Assembly (NCBI GenBank): GCA_030535235.1
Contig: JAUNCL010000018.1
Coordinates: 1 to 49,894 of the forward strand
DNA: 49,894 bases
Source of the DNA: Bacillota bacterium
GTDB lineage: Bacteria; Bacillota; Clostridia; Oscillospirales; Oscillospiraceae
Reading direction: 5' to 3'
Made by a program: the position numbers and the translations under genes. Under the pieces are notes generated by a model. It made no database searches. It was not told the DNA's origin and saw nothing but the letters and a program-made list of their open reading frames with translations. Below, piece by piece: positions 16,859 to 26,238 of the stretch. Numbering within the stretch: position 1 is the first letter of the stretch; every line of letters begins with the position of its first letter.

Positions 16859-19800
16859 TTACAATGTAACCCCAAGATTGGGCCGGAGAAACCACAGGAT
16901 CCGGCGGGTGACCTTCTGGCCGGTGAGCTGCTCCAGAGCGTAGGCATAGACGGCCAGCTGTCCCCGGTAGGTCTCCGCCCGGGATGGGGCTTCGTCGGCG
17001 GTGACCCGGTCGGTCTTGAAGTCCACCAGGGTGATGCCGTCCAGCCGCTGGAACCAGCAGTCGATGACCCCCTGGAGAAGGATCTCCTCCCCCTCTCCTG
17101 CCTGGGGGTAGAACTGTTCGGCGGGAGCCAGGAGGGAAAAGGGGTACTCCCGCCGGAGGGTGGCACTCTCCCGCATCTCCCGGCCCAGGTCCGTGGCGAA
17201 GAACCGGGCCACGGCGGCGGGACTGACCACCTCGGCCTGCTGGCCGGTGAGGTACTCCCCGGCCACCAGCCGGGCCAGCTCCTCCCGGACGGCCTCCGTG
17301 GACCCGGTGCGGTCCAGGCGGATGCACTGCATGACTCGGTGGAGGGCGCTGCCCCGCTGGGCGGGGGTCAGGCCCAGGGTCTCCTGGGCGAACTGGGGCC
17401 GGTAGAAGGGCTTCGGTTCCGTGTCCTCCCCCTGACGGAGGAGGAACACCCCGGGCTCCTCTGCCCCGTCCCTCTCTACCTGAGTAGCGGTGACCTTGGC
17501 CGGGGTGGCGGCGGCAGCGGCGTGGGGGTACTGCCAGCGGAGCTGGGCCAGAAGTTCCCCGGCCGTGAGGTTGCTCCCGGTCTCCTCTGCCTGTAGTGTC
17601 TCCCGGCGGATGACCTCCTCAGAGACCGCCCCGGCGTGGTACCGGACCTTCCAGGCCGGCCCGAAGGTCACGCCGGGGACCGGCGCGTCCTCCACCTCTG
17701 CCGCCTGCCGCAGGGGGGAACCCTCAGGCCGGGCCAGAGCGGTGAGGATGAGCCACTGGCCCACGCTGGAGCAGGCCCCCAGCACCCGGGGATCCGCCGG
17801 GCAGGAGATACTCTCCGCCAGAGTTTTCAGGTCGGTGAGCCCGTAGGCCAGGGTGTGGGTCATGATGAGCTTTTCCTTGGCCCGGGTCATGGCCACATAT
17901 AATAACCGCATCTCCTCGGCCAGCATCTCTTTTTTCAGGGCCAGGGCCACCCCGGTCCGGGCCAGGGTGGAGAACTCCACCATGGTCTCGCTGTCCAGGC
18001 CCTTGGGGCCCAGACCCAGCCTGGGGTGGAAGAGGACGGGCTTCTGCATGTCCCCGTAGTTGAACCGCCGCCCCAGGCCGCAGAGGAAGACCACCGGGTA
18101 TTCCAGGCCCTTGGAGCGGTGGATGCTGACGATCTTCACCCCCGCCTTCTCCTTGGCCGGGGCCGAGGCCGACCGGAGACCGCCGCTCTCCTGAACACGA
18201 TTTAAATGTAAGAGGAACCCGAAGAGGCCCTTGTGGCCGGTGCCCTCAAAGCGGCGGGCCAGCTCGTAAAAGGCCAGTAAATTCTCCCGCCGCTTCTCCC
18301 CGCCGGGCATGGCGGCGAAAATTTCCAGCAGGTCCGTGCGGCGGTACAGCTCCCACAGCAGCTGGTGGCTGCTCTGCTCCCCGGACTGGAACCGCAGGGC
18401 CTCCAGGTCCGCCAGGAAGGCCCGGCAGTCCTCCATCCCCTGGTCGGCGGCGGCACAGAGGGCGGTATAAACGTCCCCCTCCGATGCGGCGCGGATCTCC
18501 GCCAGCCGGTCTCCGGTGAAGCCGCAGACCGGGGACCGCAGCACGGCCAGCAGGGGGATGTCCTGCCGGGGGTTGTCGATGATCTGGAGCCAGGACAGGG
18601 CCACGGAGATCTCCGTGGTCTGGAAGAAGTCGCTCCCCTCCTCCGCCGACCAGCCCACCCCCTGCTCCTCCAGGGCCAGGGTATAGAAGTGGCGCACCGG
18701 GCCGGGGGAGCGGAGCAGAATGGCGATATCGTCGGGCTCCAGGGGCCGCTGTCCCCCCGCCCCGTCGGAGACCGGGAAGCCGGAGCGCAGAAGCGCTGAA
18801 ATCTCCCTTGCCACAAACCGGGCCTCCAGAAAGCTCTTGTTCTGCTTGTCCTCGGTGAGGGCCGGGTCGTCGTTGAAGTTCAGCACATGGAGCTCGGTCT
18901 CGTACCCCTCCCCCGCCGGGAAGGTCCCGCCGGGGTAGAGAGCCTCGGCGTCTGTGTAGTCCATCTCCCCCAGGTCCCGGGACATGATGTTCCGAAACAG
19001 GTCGTTGGCGGCCTCCAGCACCTCTGGCCGGGAGCGGAAGTTTTTGGACATGGTGATCTTCCGGTCCTCCCCCTCCCGGGCTTTCGTCCAGTCGGCAAAG
19101 GTCCGGTATTTCTCCAGGAAAATGGTGGGGTCGGCCAGCCGAAAGCGGTAGATGGACTGCTTCACATCCCCCACCATGAAGAGGTTTTTCCCCTCATCAG
19201 AGAGGGCTTTGAAAATGGTGTTCTGGACCTGGTTGGTGTCCTGGTACTCGTCCACCATGATCTCGGCGTACCGGCTCCCCCACTGGCGGGCCAGCTCGGT
19301 GGGCTGCCCCGCCGGATCCACCAGGAGCCGGACGGCGCAGTGCTCCAGATCCCCGAAGTCCAGCAGGGACTTCCGCAGCTTTTCCCGGGTGTAGGCCTGG
19401 GAGAAGTCCTCCACCAGGGAGATCAGGCCGTGCATGGCCGGGCGAACCAGAGCCATGTCGGCCAGCAGGCTCTCGCTGGTGCTGCCGAACTGCTTCATCA
19501 GCTCCCCCGCCGCCTTTTTGCAGCGTTCCCGGAGGGCCTTGATCTGCTCCTGGGCGGCCGGGTTCTCCACCCCCTTGGCACTTTTCAGCCGGGGGAAGTC
19601 CACGGTGCACCGGGCAGCCTGGTCCCAGCTTTGCTGGGCGGCCCGGGCCAGGGTCTCCAGATCCTGACGGGTGGCTTCCAGACTGTCGCCGTAGGCCTTT
19701 TCCAGGACCTCGTCCTCCTGGGCCAGACGGCAGGCCCGGTCCATCTGCCCCGCCCAGTAGTGGGCGGTCTGGGCGGCTTCGTCCAGAAGAAGTCTGCCCC

Positions 19801-20434
19801 AGGGGGTCTGGCCCACGTCGGTGATCCCGGTCAGGTCCAGGGTGGCCCGCTGTTCCTCCAGCCAGGCCACCGGGTCGGGGTAGCTCTGGATCTTTCCATA
19901 GACGTCCAGGGTGATCTCCATCAGGCGGCTGTCATCCCGGCCGGCGGAGAGGACGTCCAGGAGCTTGGCAAAGTCCCCCTCCGGGTCGATGGTCTCGTAC
20001 CGCTCCTCCAGCACCTGGTTCAAGGTGTTCACCATGAGGACCTGGGCCTCCTCGTCCTCACAGAGGGCGAAATCCGCCGGCAGGTCCAGCAGGTGGCCCC
20101 ACTGGCGCAGGAGGACGGTGCAGAAGGCGTGGATGGTGGAGATCTGGGCCTGATAGAGCAGGGCGGTCTGCCGGCGGAGGTGGCCGTTCTCTGGCTGGGC
20201 CGCCAGGGCCTCGGAAAGCTCCCTGGCGATCCTGGCCCGCAGCTCTTCGGCTGCCGCCCGGGTAAAGGTGATGATGAGGAACTGGTCCACGTTCTTCCCC
20301 TCGTTGCAGATGCGGTCCAGCAGCCGCTCCACCAGAACGCGGGTCTTGCCGGAGCCGGCAGCCGCCGACACCAGCAGGCCCCCGCCCCGGTTTTTCACCA
20401 CCGCCTCCTGCTCAGGGGTTCGCTTGACGGCCAT
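16859..20434 (-). CDS. addA: Helicase-exonuclease AddAB subunit AddA
   Basis: AddA is the UvrD-like helicase and RecB-type nuclease subunit that processes double-strand breaks for RecA. The 1191-residue protein has Walker A near residues 23-32 (SAAAGSGKTR), Walker B with MVDEYQDTN, the superfamily 1 motif MTRAKEKLI, and the C-terminal nuclease signature VIDCWFQR with VDFKTD and GQLAVYAYAL. The length is typical of the family. Its start overlaps the end of addB by 23 bases, so the two are translationally coupled. The stop is followed within 30 bases by the promoter of rpmE. Confidence 0.97.
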   Translation of the reverse strand: MAVKRTPEQEAVVKNRGGGLLVSAAAGSGKTRVLVERLLDRICNEGKNVDQFLIITFTRAAAEELRARIARELSEALAAQPENGHLRRQTALLYQAQISTIHAFCTVLLRQWGHLLDLPADFALCEDEEAQVLMVNTLNQVLEERYETIDPEGDFAKLLDVLSAGRDDSRLMEITLDVYGKIQSYPDPVAWLEEQRATLDLTGITDVGQTPWGRLLLDEAAQTAHYWAGQMDRACRLAQEDEVLEKAYGDSLEATRQDLETLARAAQQSWDQAARCTVDFPRLKSAKGVENPAAQEQIKALRERCKKAAGELMKQFGSTSESLLADMALVRPAMHGLISLVEDFSQAYTREKLRKSLLDFGDLEHCAVRLLVDPAGQPTELARQWGSRYAEIMVDEYQDTNQVQNTIFKALSDEGKNLFMVGDVKQSIYRFRLADPTIFLEKYRTFADWTKAREGEDRKITMSKNFRSRPEVLEAANDLFRNIMSRDLGEMDYTDAEALYPGGTFPAGEGYETELHVLNFNDDPALTEDKQNKSFLEARFVAREISALLRSGFPVSDGAGGQRPLEPDDIAILLRSPGPVRHFYTLALEEQGVGWSAEEGSDFFQTTEISVALSWLQIIDNPRQDIPLLAVLRSPVCGFTGDRLAEIRAASEGDVYTALCAAADQGMEDCRAFLADLEALRFQSGEQSSHQLLWELYRRTDLLEIFAAMPGGEKRRENLLAFYELARRFEGTGHKGLFGFLLHLNRVQESGGLRSASAPAKEKAGVKIVSIHRSKGLEYPVVFLCGLGRRFNYGDMQKPVLFHPRLGLGPKGLDSETMVEFSTLARTGVALALKKEMLAEEMRLLYVAMTRAKEKLIMTHTLAYGLTDLKTLAESISCPADPRVLGACSSVGQWLILTALARPEGSPLRQAAEVEDAPVPGVTFGPAWKVRYHAGAVSEEVIRRETLQAEETGSNLTAGELLAQLRWQYPHAAAAATPAKVTATQVERDGAEEPGVFLLRQGEDTEPKPFYRPQFAQETLGLTPAQRGSALHRVMQCIRLDRTGSTEAVREELARLVAGEYLTGQQAEVVSPAAVARFFATDLGREMRESATLRREYPFSLLAPAEQFYPQAGEGEEILLQGVIDCWFQRLDGITLVDFKTDRVTADEAPSRAETYRGQLAVYAYALEQLTGQKVTRRILWFLRPNLGVTL

Positions 20435-23400
20435 GGTCCTCCCCTCCTTCCTCCTTCTGGGCCAGCCAGGCCCAGAAATCGCTGTTCTTCACCGACGGGA
20501 TCCACCGCCGGTGGTCCTGTTTCTCCTCAAACTGGCAGGCCCGGAAATACGGGCAGTACAGGCAGGCGTTTTTGGCCGGCCCCCGCCAGAAGGGGTCCGC
20601 GTCGATGTTTCCGGCGGAAATTTCCCGGCAGATCTGCTTCAGAATGGCCTGGGTGTGGCCCTTGAGCCGCCCCAGCTTTTCCGCACTCACCAGGGCGTCG
20701 CCGGTGATCTTCCCGGTTTTGGCACTCACCCGCAGGGGCAGGAAGCGGAGGCCTCCCTCGGCGTGCTCCATGGCCTCCAGCACCTCCCCGTCGTCCAGGA
20801 CCAGCCCCCGACGGACCAGCTCCTTGTCCAGGCGCTTTTGCCGGGCGCTCTCCTCCATGTCCCGGCTGCCGGAGATCATGGCGTCCCGGGCGGGCAGATA
20901 GAGGACCCCCGCAGGGATCGGGTCGGCACCGAAGACCCTGCTCCCCTTTTCCTCCAACGTAAACAGGTACAGGAGCATCTGAAGCCCCAGCCCGTTCCAG
21001 ATCTCCGTGAGATCAAAGGATTTCCGGCCGGTCTTGTAGTCCACCACCCGCAGGTAGAGCCTGCCGTCCTTCACCCATCCGTCCACCCGGTCCACGAAGC
21101 CGGAGATCCGCAGGGTGACACCGCTGTCCCGCACCTCCACCGGGGGCAGGTCCTTGCCGGAGCCAAAGCCCAGCTCGAAGGCGATGGGCTGAAAGTCCGA
21201 GGCCCGCAGCTCGGCGATGACGTTGTCCACCACCGCCTGGACGCTCTTTCGGAGCCGGCGGAAGAGGTATCGGAACCGAGGGGTCTGGTGCTCCATCCCC
21301 CCCAGTTCGGTGAACACATAGTCCTGGACGGCGGCCTGGGTCAGGTCTTTGATCTCCTGGTCGGTGCATTCCGTGACGCCCCCCTTGTCCCGGACGGCCC
21401 GCAGGACCTGCTCCAGAACGAAATGGATAAAGGTGCCGTACTCCGGGGCGTGGAACCCCGCCGGCCGGCGCTCCCTGGCCCCCAGGCCGAACTGCAAAAA
21501 GTAGGCGAAGTGGCAGGATTTGTACCGGTCCATCCGGGAGGCCGACATGGCCACCTTTTCCCCATAGAGGGTCTTTACCGCCTGGGGAGACAGCCTGCCC
21601 CGCTCCCACTGAGATGCCCGGTCCAGCCGCTGAAAGCGGGCGGCGTAGCCGGGGTCATCGGCCAGGGCCGCCCGGACCTCCGGCATTCTGGCCGCCAGGG
21701 TCCGCAGCCGGTCGGGGGAGTCCGCCGGGGTGCAGGTCCCACCGGCCTCCGGGAAGAGGGTCAGCAGGGTTTCTATTAAATAGGAGGGACGCTTCTCCCC
21801 GCCGTTCTCCCCCCCGGCAGGCCAGGTGACGTACAGCCGTTCTGTGGGCTGGGTGCAGGCGGTGTAGACGATGGTCTGCTCCCGGTCCAGCCGCTCCTCC
21901 ATCCGGGGGGAGAGGGTCAGGCCGTAGTCCTCCAGCAGCTCCCGGTCCCGGTCGGTGAGCAGCCCCTGGCCGGGGGTGACCTGGGGGATGGAGCCGTCGT
22001 CGGCCCCCAGCAGGAAGAGGACCTTGCAGGCCCGGTTGGACAGCCGCTGGGCGTCCCCCGCCGTCACCCGGTCCAGGGAGGCCGGGATGGAGCCCACGGT
22101 ATACCGGGACAGCAGCAGGCGCAGCAGACGGGCGAACTCGGCAAAGTCCGTCTCCATCTCCCCCAGAAGAGAAACACACTGCTCCAGCCCCCCGCAAAAA
22201 ATCTCCCAGAGCTGGCTCACCTGCCGGGCCAGCTCCGGCTCCCCCTGCTCCAGCAGTCGGGCCGTGCGGGCCTCCAGGGCCTCGGGGGCGTGAATTTCCT
22301 CCAAAAAACTGTAAAGGGCTTCTACTTGACCCCTGATGGTATCCTTGGCTTTTTTCTTCAACCCCTCCAGGGGGGTGATGACCTGGAGCCGGAGGGCGTT
22401 CAGATCCTCCAGGGCCTGCCGGTCCTGCTCTGTGAAGGTCTGGTGGTAGCCGCCGGGGTGCATGGTCCAGGCCCTGGTCCACCGTCCCCCCCAGATATCC
22501 CAGGTGAGGACGTAGTTTTCCAGCCGGTCGCAGGCCGCCGGGGTGATCCCCGTCAGGCCGGTTTTCAGATAGCGGAACATGTCCTCATAGGCGTAGCCCC
22601 CGTTCACCGCGTCCATGGCGGCGGTGATGAGGGTGAAGATGGGCTTTTGGAGAATGTCGGTCATGTCCGACTGAAAGACCGGGATATCGTACTGGGCAAA
22701 AATGCCCTCGATGTGCTCCCAGTACCGGTCCATGGACCGGGCGGCAAGGGCGATCTCCCGGCAGCGGAGGTCCCCCCGTTGGAGCAGGGTGCGAATCTCT
22801 CCCGCCGCCCAGCGGACCTCCTCTCTGGGGGTGGGGCAGCACCCCACGAACACACTGCCGTCCCATTCCCCCTCATAGGGGACCGTGGGACGGGCAAAGA
22901 GGTGTTTCTCCAGCCAGTTCAGGGCCTTGGTCCGGACCCCCGGCCGGGGGGGCAGGGTCTCCTCCTCCACCGGGCAGTGGACCCGAGCCGCCAGGGCCTT
23001 CAGCCAGGCGATGGTCTTCTCCGCCGGGGCGAAGACTCCCTCCTCCCCTTCCCGGTCCCCCCAGGTGAGGGTGACCGTGACCGAGTGGGCTTGCCGGAGG
23101 ATCTGCTCCAGCACCAGCCCCTGCTGGGGGGTGAAGTCGGTAAAGCCGTCCAGGTAGACGTCCTGGTTCCGGAAGAAGGGATAGCCCTTGAGCTTGTCAG
23201 CCAGCCGGGTGAGTCGGTCCCTGGGGTCCAGACTGCCCCGGGCGGTCATGGCCTCGTAGGCCCCGAAGATGAGGCCCAGGTCCCGGAGCTTGTCCCCGTC
23301 CAGGCCCTCGGTCTCCTCCCCCACCTGGGCCAGCTGGGCCCCGGTGACGCAGCAGCTTTTAAGCTCGTCCATGGTGGTGATGAGGCTGGACAGGAACTCC

Positions 23401-23735
23401 GGCTTCCGGGAGGGCATGGCGTACACCGTCAGGCTGCCGCTGACCGATTTCAGGGCGGCGTACATGACCAACAGACGGCCCCCCTCGTCCAGCACTGGCC
23501 GGGCGCCGCCGCCGGCCAGGGAGAGCACCCGGTTTTCCAGCCGGGTGAAGGAGAGGACCTCTCCGTACCGCCCCGCCTGGTTGCCGTTTTCCCGGCAGAA
23601 CCGCTGTTCGGTCTCGAAGGAGGCCTGCTCCGGCACCAGCAGAAGCTGGCGGCGGGCCTTGCCCTCCTCCCTCATGCGGCCCAGGACGGTCCCCGTCTTG
23701 CCGCAGCCGGCCCGGCCGGTGACAATATGCAGCAT
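20412..23735 (-). CDS. addB: Helicase-exonuclease AddAB subunit AddB
   Basis: This 1107-residue partner of AddA has a degenerate helicase region and the second nuclease site. The N-terminus has Walker A (GRAGCGKT, Lys13). The C-terminal nuclease motif is VVDYKTGRKSF with GLQMLLYL. Four cysteines expected to hold the 4Fe-4S staple are present: one in DRYKSCHFAYF and three in ACLYCPYFRACQF. An AAAGGAGG site precedes the ATG. The order addB-addA and the overlap are standard. No promoter of its own is obvious in the 82 bases downstream of fba, so partial readthrough from fba is possible. Confidence 0.96.
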   Translation of the reverse strand: MLHIVTGRAGCGKTGTVLGRMREEGKARRQLLLVPEQASFETEQRFCRENGNQAGRYGEVLSFTRLENRVLSLAGGGARPVLDEGGRLLVMYAALKSVSGSLTVYAMPSRKPEFLSSLITTMDELKSCCVTGAQLAQVGEETEGLDGDKLRDLGLIFGAYEAMTARGSLDPRDRLTRLADKLKGYPFFRNQDVYLDGFTDFTPQQGLVLEQILRQAHSVTVTLTWGDREGEEGVFAPAEKTIAWLKALAARVHCPVEEETLPPRPGVRTKALNWLEKHLFARPTVPYEGEWDGSVFVGCCPTPREEVRWAAGEIRTLLQRGDLRCREIALAARSMDRYWEHIEGIFAQYDIPVFQSDMTDILQKPIFTLITAAMDAVNGGYAYEDMFRYLKTGLTGITPAACDRLENYVLTWDIWGGRWTRAWTMHPGGYHQTFTEQDRQALEDLNALRLQVITPLEGLKKKAKDTIRGQVEALYSFLEEIHAPEALEARTARLLEQGEPELARQVSQLWEIFCGGLEQCVSLLGEMETDFAEFARLLRLLLSRYTVGSIPASLDRVTAGDAQRLSNRACKVLFLLGADDGSIPQVTPGQGLLTDRDRELLEDYGLTLSPRMEERLDREQTIVYTACTQPTERLYVTWPAGGENGGEKRPSYLIETLLTLFPEAGGTCTPADSPDRLRTLAARMPEVRAALADDPGYAARFQRLDRASQWERGRLSPQAVKTLYGEKVAMSASRMDRYKSCHFAYFLQFGLGARERRPAGFHAPEYGTFIHFVLEQVLRAVRDKGGVTECTDQEIKDLTQAAVQDYVFTELGGMEHQTPRFRYLFRRLRKSVQAVVDNVIAELRASDFQPIAFELGFGSGKDLPPVEVRDSGVTLRISGFVDRVDGWVKDGRLYLRVVDYKTGRKSFDLTEIWNGLGLQMLLYLFTLEEKGSRVFGADPIPAGVLYLPARDAMISGSRDMEESARQKRLDKELVRRGLVLDDGEVLEAMEHAEGGLRFLPLRVSAKTGKITGDALVSAEKLGRLKGHTQAILKQICREISAGNIDADPFWRGPAKNACLYCPYFRACQFEEKQDHRRWIPSVKNSDFWAWLAQKEEGGEDHGRQANP

Positions 23736-23765
23736 AGCCGCGCCTCCTTTCTCATGCTGACAGCA

Positions 23766-23797
23766 CAGGCCTGCCGCGATGAATCACGGCAGGCCTG
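23766..23797 (-). terminator. strong hairpin between fba and addB
   Basis: CAGGCCTGCCG (23766-23776) pairs with CGGCAGGCCTG (23787-23797). The stem is long but lacks a T-run on the - strand, so it may act as a partial terminator or an RNA-stabilising 3' hairpin for fba rather than a full stop. Confidence 0.5.
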
Positions 23798-23817
23798 CTG
23801 GGTTCAAATGGTCTCAA

Positions 23818-24753
23818 TTACAGGGAATCGTTGGAGCCCAGGACGTTGATGATCTTGTCCTTCACCAGCTCCTTCACATACTGACGGCCCACCTTCAGGT
23901 AGCTTCTGGGGTCGAAGTTGGCGGGGTCTGCCATGAGCTGCTGGCGGACGCCGGCGGTCATGGCCAGGCGCAGGTCGGAGTCGATGTTGATCTTGCACAC
24001 GGCCATCTTGGCGGCCTGACGAAGCTGGTCCTCGGGCACGCCGATGGCGTCCTTCAGCTGGCCGCCGTTGGCGTTGATGATGTCCACATAGCTGGGGGTA
24101 ACGGAGGAGGCCCCGTGGAGGACGATGGGGAACCCGGGCAGGCGGCGGGAGATCTCCTCCAGGATGTCAAAGCGGAGCTGGGGGTTGGTGCCTGGCTTGA
24201 ACTTGAAGGCCCCGTGGCTGGTGCCGATGGCGATGGCCAGGCTGTCCACGCCGGTGGCCCGGACGAACTCCTCCACCTGGTTGGGGTCGGTGTAGGAGGA
24301 GTCGGCGGCGGAGACCTTCACGTCGTCCTCGATGCCGGCCAGACGGCCCAGCTCACCCTCCACCACAACGCCCCGGGCGTGGGCATAGTCCACCACCTTC
24401 TTGGTCAGGGCAATGTTGTCCTCGAAGGAGTGCTTGGACCCGTCGATCATGACGGAGGTGAAGCCGCCGTCGATGCAGGCCTTGCAGATCTCAAAGTCCT
24501 CCCCGTGGTCCAGGTGCAGGGCGATGGGCAGGTCAGTGTCGGCCACGGCGGCCTCCACCAGCTTCATCAGGTACGCGTGCTTGGCGTACTTCCGTGCGCC
24601 GGCAGAGACCTGGAGAATGACGGGGGAGTTGGCCTCCCGGGCCGCCTCGGTGATGCCCTGGACGATCTCCATATTGTTGACGTTGAAGGCGCCGATGGCG
24701 TAGCCGCCCTCGTAGGCCTTTTTGAACATTTCAGTGGTAGTAACTAACGGCAT
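23818..24753 (-). CDS. fba: Class II fructose-1,6-bisphosphate aldolase
   Basis: The zinc-dependent aldolase interconverts fructose 1,6-bisphosphate with dihydroxyacetone phosphate and glyceraldehyde 3-phosphate. The 311-residue protein has ALHLDHGEDFE (78-88) containing catalytic Asp82 and zinc ligand His83, plus GVVVEGELGRLAG, and HGASSV near the C-terminal zinc and phosphate site. The ATG at 24753 follows AAAGGAG by eight bases; a TTG 18 bases earlier overlaps that site and is rejected. It is divergent from the PPi-phosphofructokinase, the previous glycolytic step, and the two promoters share a -35 box. Confidence 0.96.
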   Translation of the reverse strand: MPLVTTTEMFKKAYEGGYAIGAFNVNNMEIVQGITEAAREANSPVILQVSAGARKYAKHAYLMKLVEAAVADTDLPIALHLDHGEDFEICKACIDGGFTSVMIDGSKHSFEDNIALTKKVVDYAHARGVVVEGELGRLAGIEDDVKVSAADSSYTDPNQVEEFVRATGVDSLAIAIGTSHGAFKFKPGTNPQLRFDILEEISRRLPGFPIVLHGASSVTPSYVDIINANGGQLKDAIGVPEDQLRQAAKMAVCKINIDSDLRLAMTAGVRQQLMADPANFDPRSYLKVGRQYVKELVKDKIINVLGSNDSL

Positions 24754-24798
24754 GATGACCGCTCCTTTCAAACAGATCAGATAAAATCCAGATAAATT

Positions 24799-24827
24799 AT
24801 TGTACCAACAATCATTGAGAATTGCAA
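24799..24827 (-). promoter_or_regulatory. fba promoter
   Basis: Read on the - strand: TTGCAA (24827-24822), a 17-base spacer, TACAAT (24804-24799). The -35 hexamer is its own reverse complement and is also used by the opposing pfp promoter. Confidence 0.85.
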
Positions 24828-24850
24828 GTGGGACCGGGATATGTTATGAT
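24822..24850 (+). promoter_or_regulatory. pfp promoter sharing its -35 with fba
   Basis: TTGCAA (24822-24827), a 17-base spacer, TATGAT (24845-24850) on the + strand. Both directions therefore have exact 17-base spacing from the same six bases. Confidence 0.8.
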
Positions 24851-24862
24851 ATTAGATATCAT
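24846..24862. promoter_or_regulatory. candidate operator overlapping the pfp -10
   Basis: ATGATAT (24846-24852) and ATATCAT (24856-24862) form a perfect 7-bp inverted repeat around TAG, covering the pfp -10 and transcription start region. A repressor binding here would be placed to block pfp; no cognate regulator is evident. Confidence 0.4.
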
Positions 24863-24914
24863 CTTCCCATTGAAAATCAACCATTCTTTTACAGTATAAA
24901 CGGAGGAACACGCT

Positions 24915-26162
24915 ATGGAAAACCTGAAAGGCGCCTGCATCATCGGCCAGTCCGGCGGCCCCACCTGCGTCATCAACGCCAGCGCCCAGGGGGTCATCCA
25001 GACCGCCCTGGCCAACGAAAACATCACCCGGGTCCTGGGCGCAGCCCACGGCATCAAGGGCGTGCTGGCCGACCAGCTCTACGACATGGGCCAGGAGGAC
25101 CCCGCCGAGCTGGATCTGCTGCAGTTCACCCCCTCGTCCGCCCTGGGCTCCTGCCGCTACAAGCTGGCTGACCCTGACGTGGACGACACCGACTACAAGC
25201 GCATTCTGGAGATCTTTCAGAAGTACGACGTCCGCTACTTCTTCTACAACGGCGGCAACGACTCCATGGACACCTGCAACAAGATCAGCAAGTACATGCA
25301 GAAGGTGGGCTACCCCTGCAACATCATGGGCGTGCCCAAGACCATCGACAACGACCTGAGCGGCACCGACCACTGCCCCGGCTACGCCAGCGCCGCCAAG
25401 TACATCGCCACCTCCTGCATGGAACTGTACCAGGACGCCCGGGTCTATGACACCGGCACCGTAGTGGTGGTGGAGATCATGGGCCGTCACGCAGGCTGGC
25501 TGGCCGGTGCGGCCGGGCTGGCCTCCTGGGCCGGTTCCGGTCCCGACCTGGTCTACCTGCCCGAGGTGGACTTCCACATGGACCAGTTCCTGGCCGACGT
25601 GAAGCGGGTCTACGAGGCCAACGGCACCTGCCTGGTGGCCGTGTCCGAGGGCATCCACTACGCCGACGGCACCTTCGTCTCCGAGGCCAAGACCTCCGCC
25701 ACCGACGGCTTCGGCCACGCCCAGCTGGGCGGTCTGGCGGTCATGCTGGCCGACGTCATCAAGGAGAAGATGGGGGTCAAGGTCCGGGGCATCGAGCTGT
25801 CTCTCCTCCAGCGCTGCGGTTCCCATCTGGCCTCCAAGACCGACGTGGAAGAGGCCTATCTGGTGGGCAAGGCCGCCGTGGAGGCAGCCGTCTCCGGCAT
25901 GACCGACCACATGGTGGGTCTGGACTGCGTCCGGGACGAGTCTGGCTACCACTGCCAGACCAAGCTGGTCCCCCTGACCGAGGCCGCCAACACCGAGCGC
26001 AAGGTCCCCCGGGCGTGGATCAACGCCCAGGGCAACGGCGTGGAGCAGGGCTTCATCGACTATGCCCTTCCCCTGATTCAGGGCGAGCCCCAGCGCCCCC
26101 TGGAGGGTTCCCTCCCCCGCTTCGCCAAGCTGAAAAAGGTCCTGACCACCGAGATGGACTGA
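24915..26162 (+). CDS. pfp: PPi-dependent 6-phosphofructokinase
   Basis: The enzyme phosphorylates fructose 6-phosphate using pyrophosphate, reversibly. The 415-residue sequence has the phosphofructokinase core with GQSGGPTCVINA (11-22), YNGGNDSMDT (111-120), VPKTIDND (140-147) and IMGRHAGWLAG. Asp116 (Gly in ATP enzymes) and Lys142 (Gly in ATP enzymes) are the two residues that distinguish the PPi-using type, so ATP dependence is unlikely. A GGAGG site precedes the ATG. The gene is divergent from fba and ends at a strong terminator. PPi use would save ATP in a fermenter, as is common among anaerobes. Confidence 0.93.
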   Translation: MENLKGACIIGQSGGPTCVINASAQGVIQTALANENITRVLGAAHGIKGVLADQLYDMGQEDPAELDLLQFTPSSALGSCRYKLADPDVDDTDYKRILEIFQKYDVRYFFYNGGNDSMDTCNKISKYMQKVGYPCNIMGVPKTIDNDLSGTDHCPGYASAAKYIATSCMELYQDARVYDTGTVVVVEIMGRHAGWLAGAAGLASWAGSGPDLVYLPEVDFHMDQFLADVKRVYEANGTCLVAVSEGIHYADGTFVSEAKTSATDGFGHAQLGGLAVMLADVIKEKMGVKVRGIELSLLQRCGSHLASKTDVEEAYLVGKAAVEAAVSGMTDHMVGLDCVRDESGYHCQTKLVPLTEAANTERKVPRAWINAQGNGVEQGFIDYALPLIQGEPQRPLEGSLPRFAKLKKVLTTEMD

Positions 26163-26180
26163 GTTTTGATTCCAGAGAAA

Positions 26181-26208
26181 AGCCGCCGCTTATTCCGGCG
26201 GCTTTTTT
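26181..26208 (+). terminator. terminator after pfp
   Basis: AGCCGCCG (26181-26188) pairs with CGGCGGCT (26196-26203) and is followed by T's. Confidence 0.9.
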
Positions 26209-26238
26209 CACATACTATGGAAAAAAGGAGGTCACGCT

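Noticed and set aside
24754-24771. TTG start for fba, six codons earlier
   Set aside because: The region is the AAAGGAG ribosome site of the ATG at 24753.
24915-26162. ATP-dependent phosphofructokinase
   Set aside because: Asp116 and Lys142 are the residues of the PPi-dependent type; the ATP enzymes have Gly at both places.
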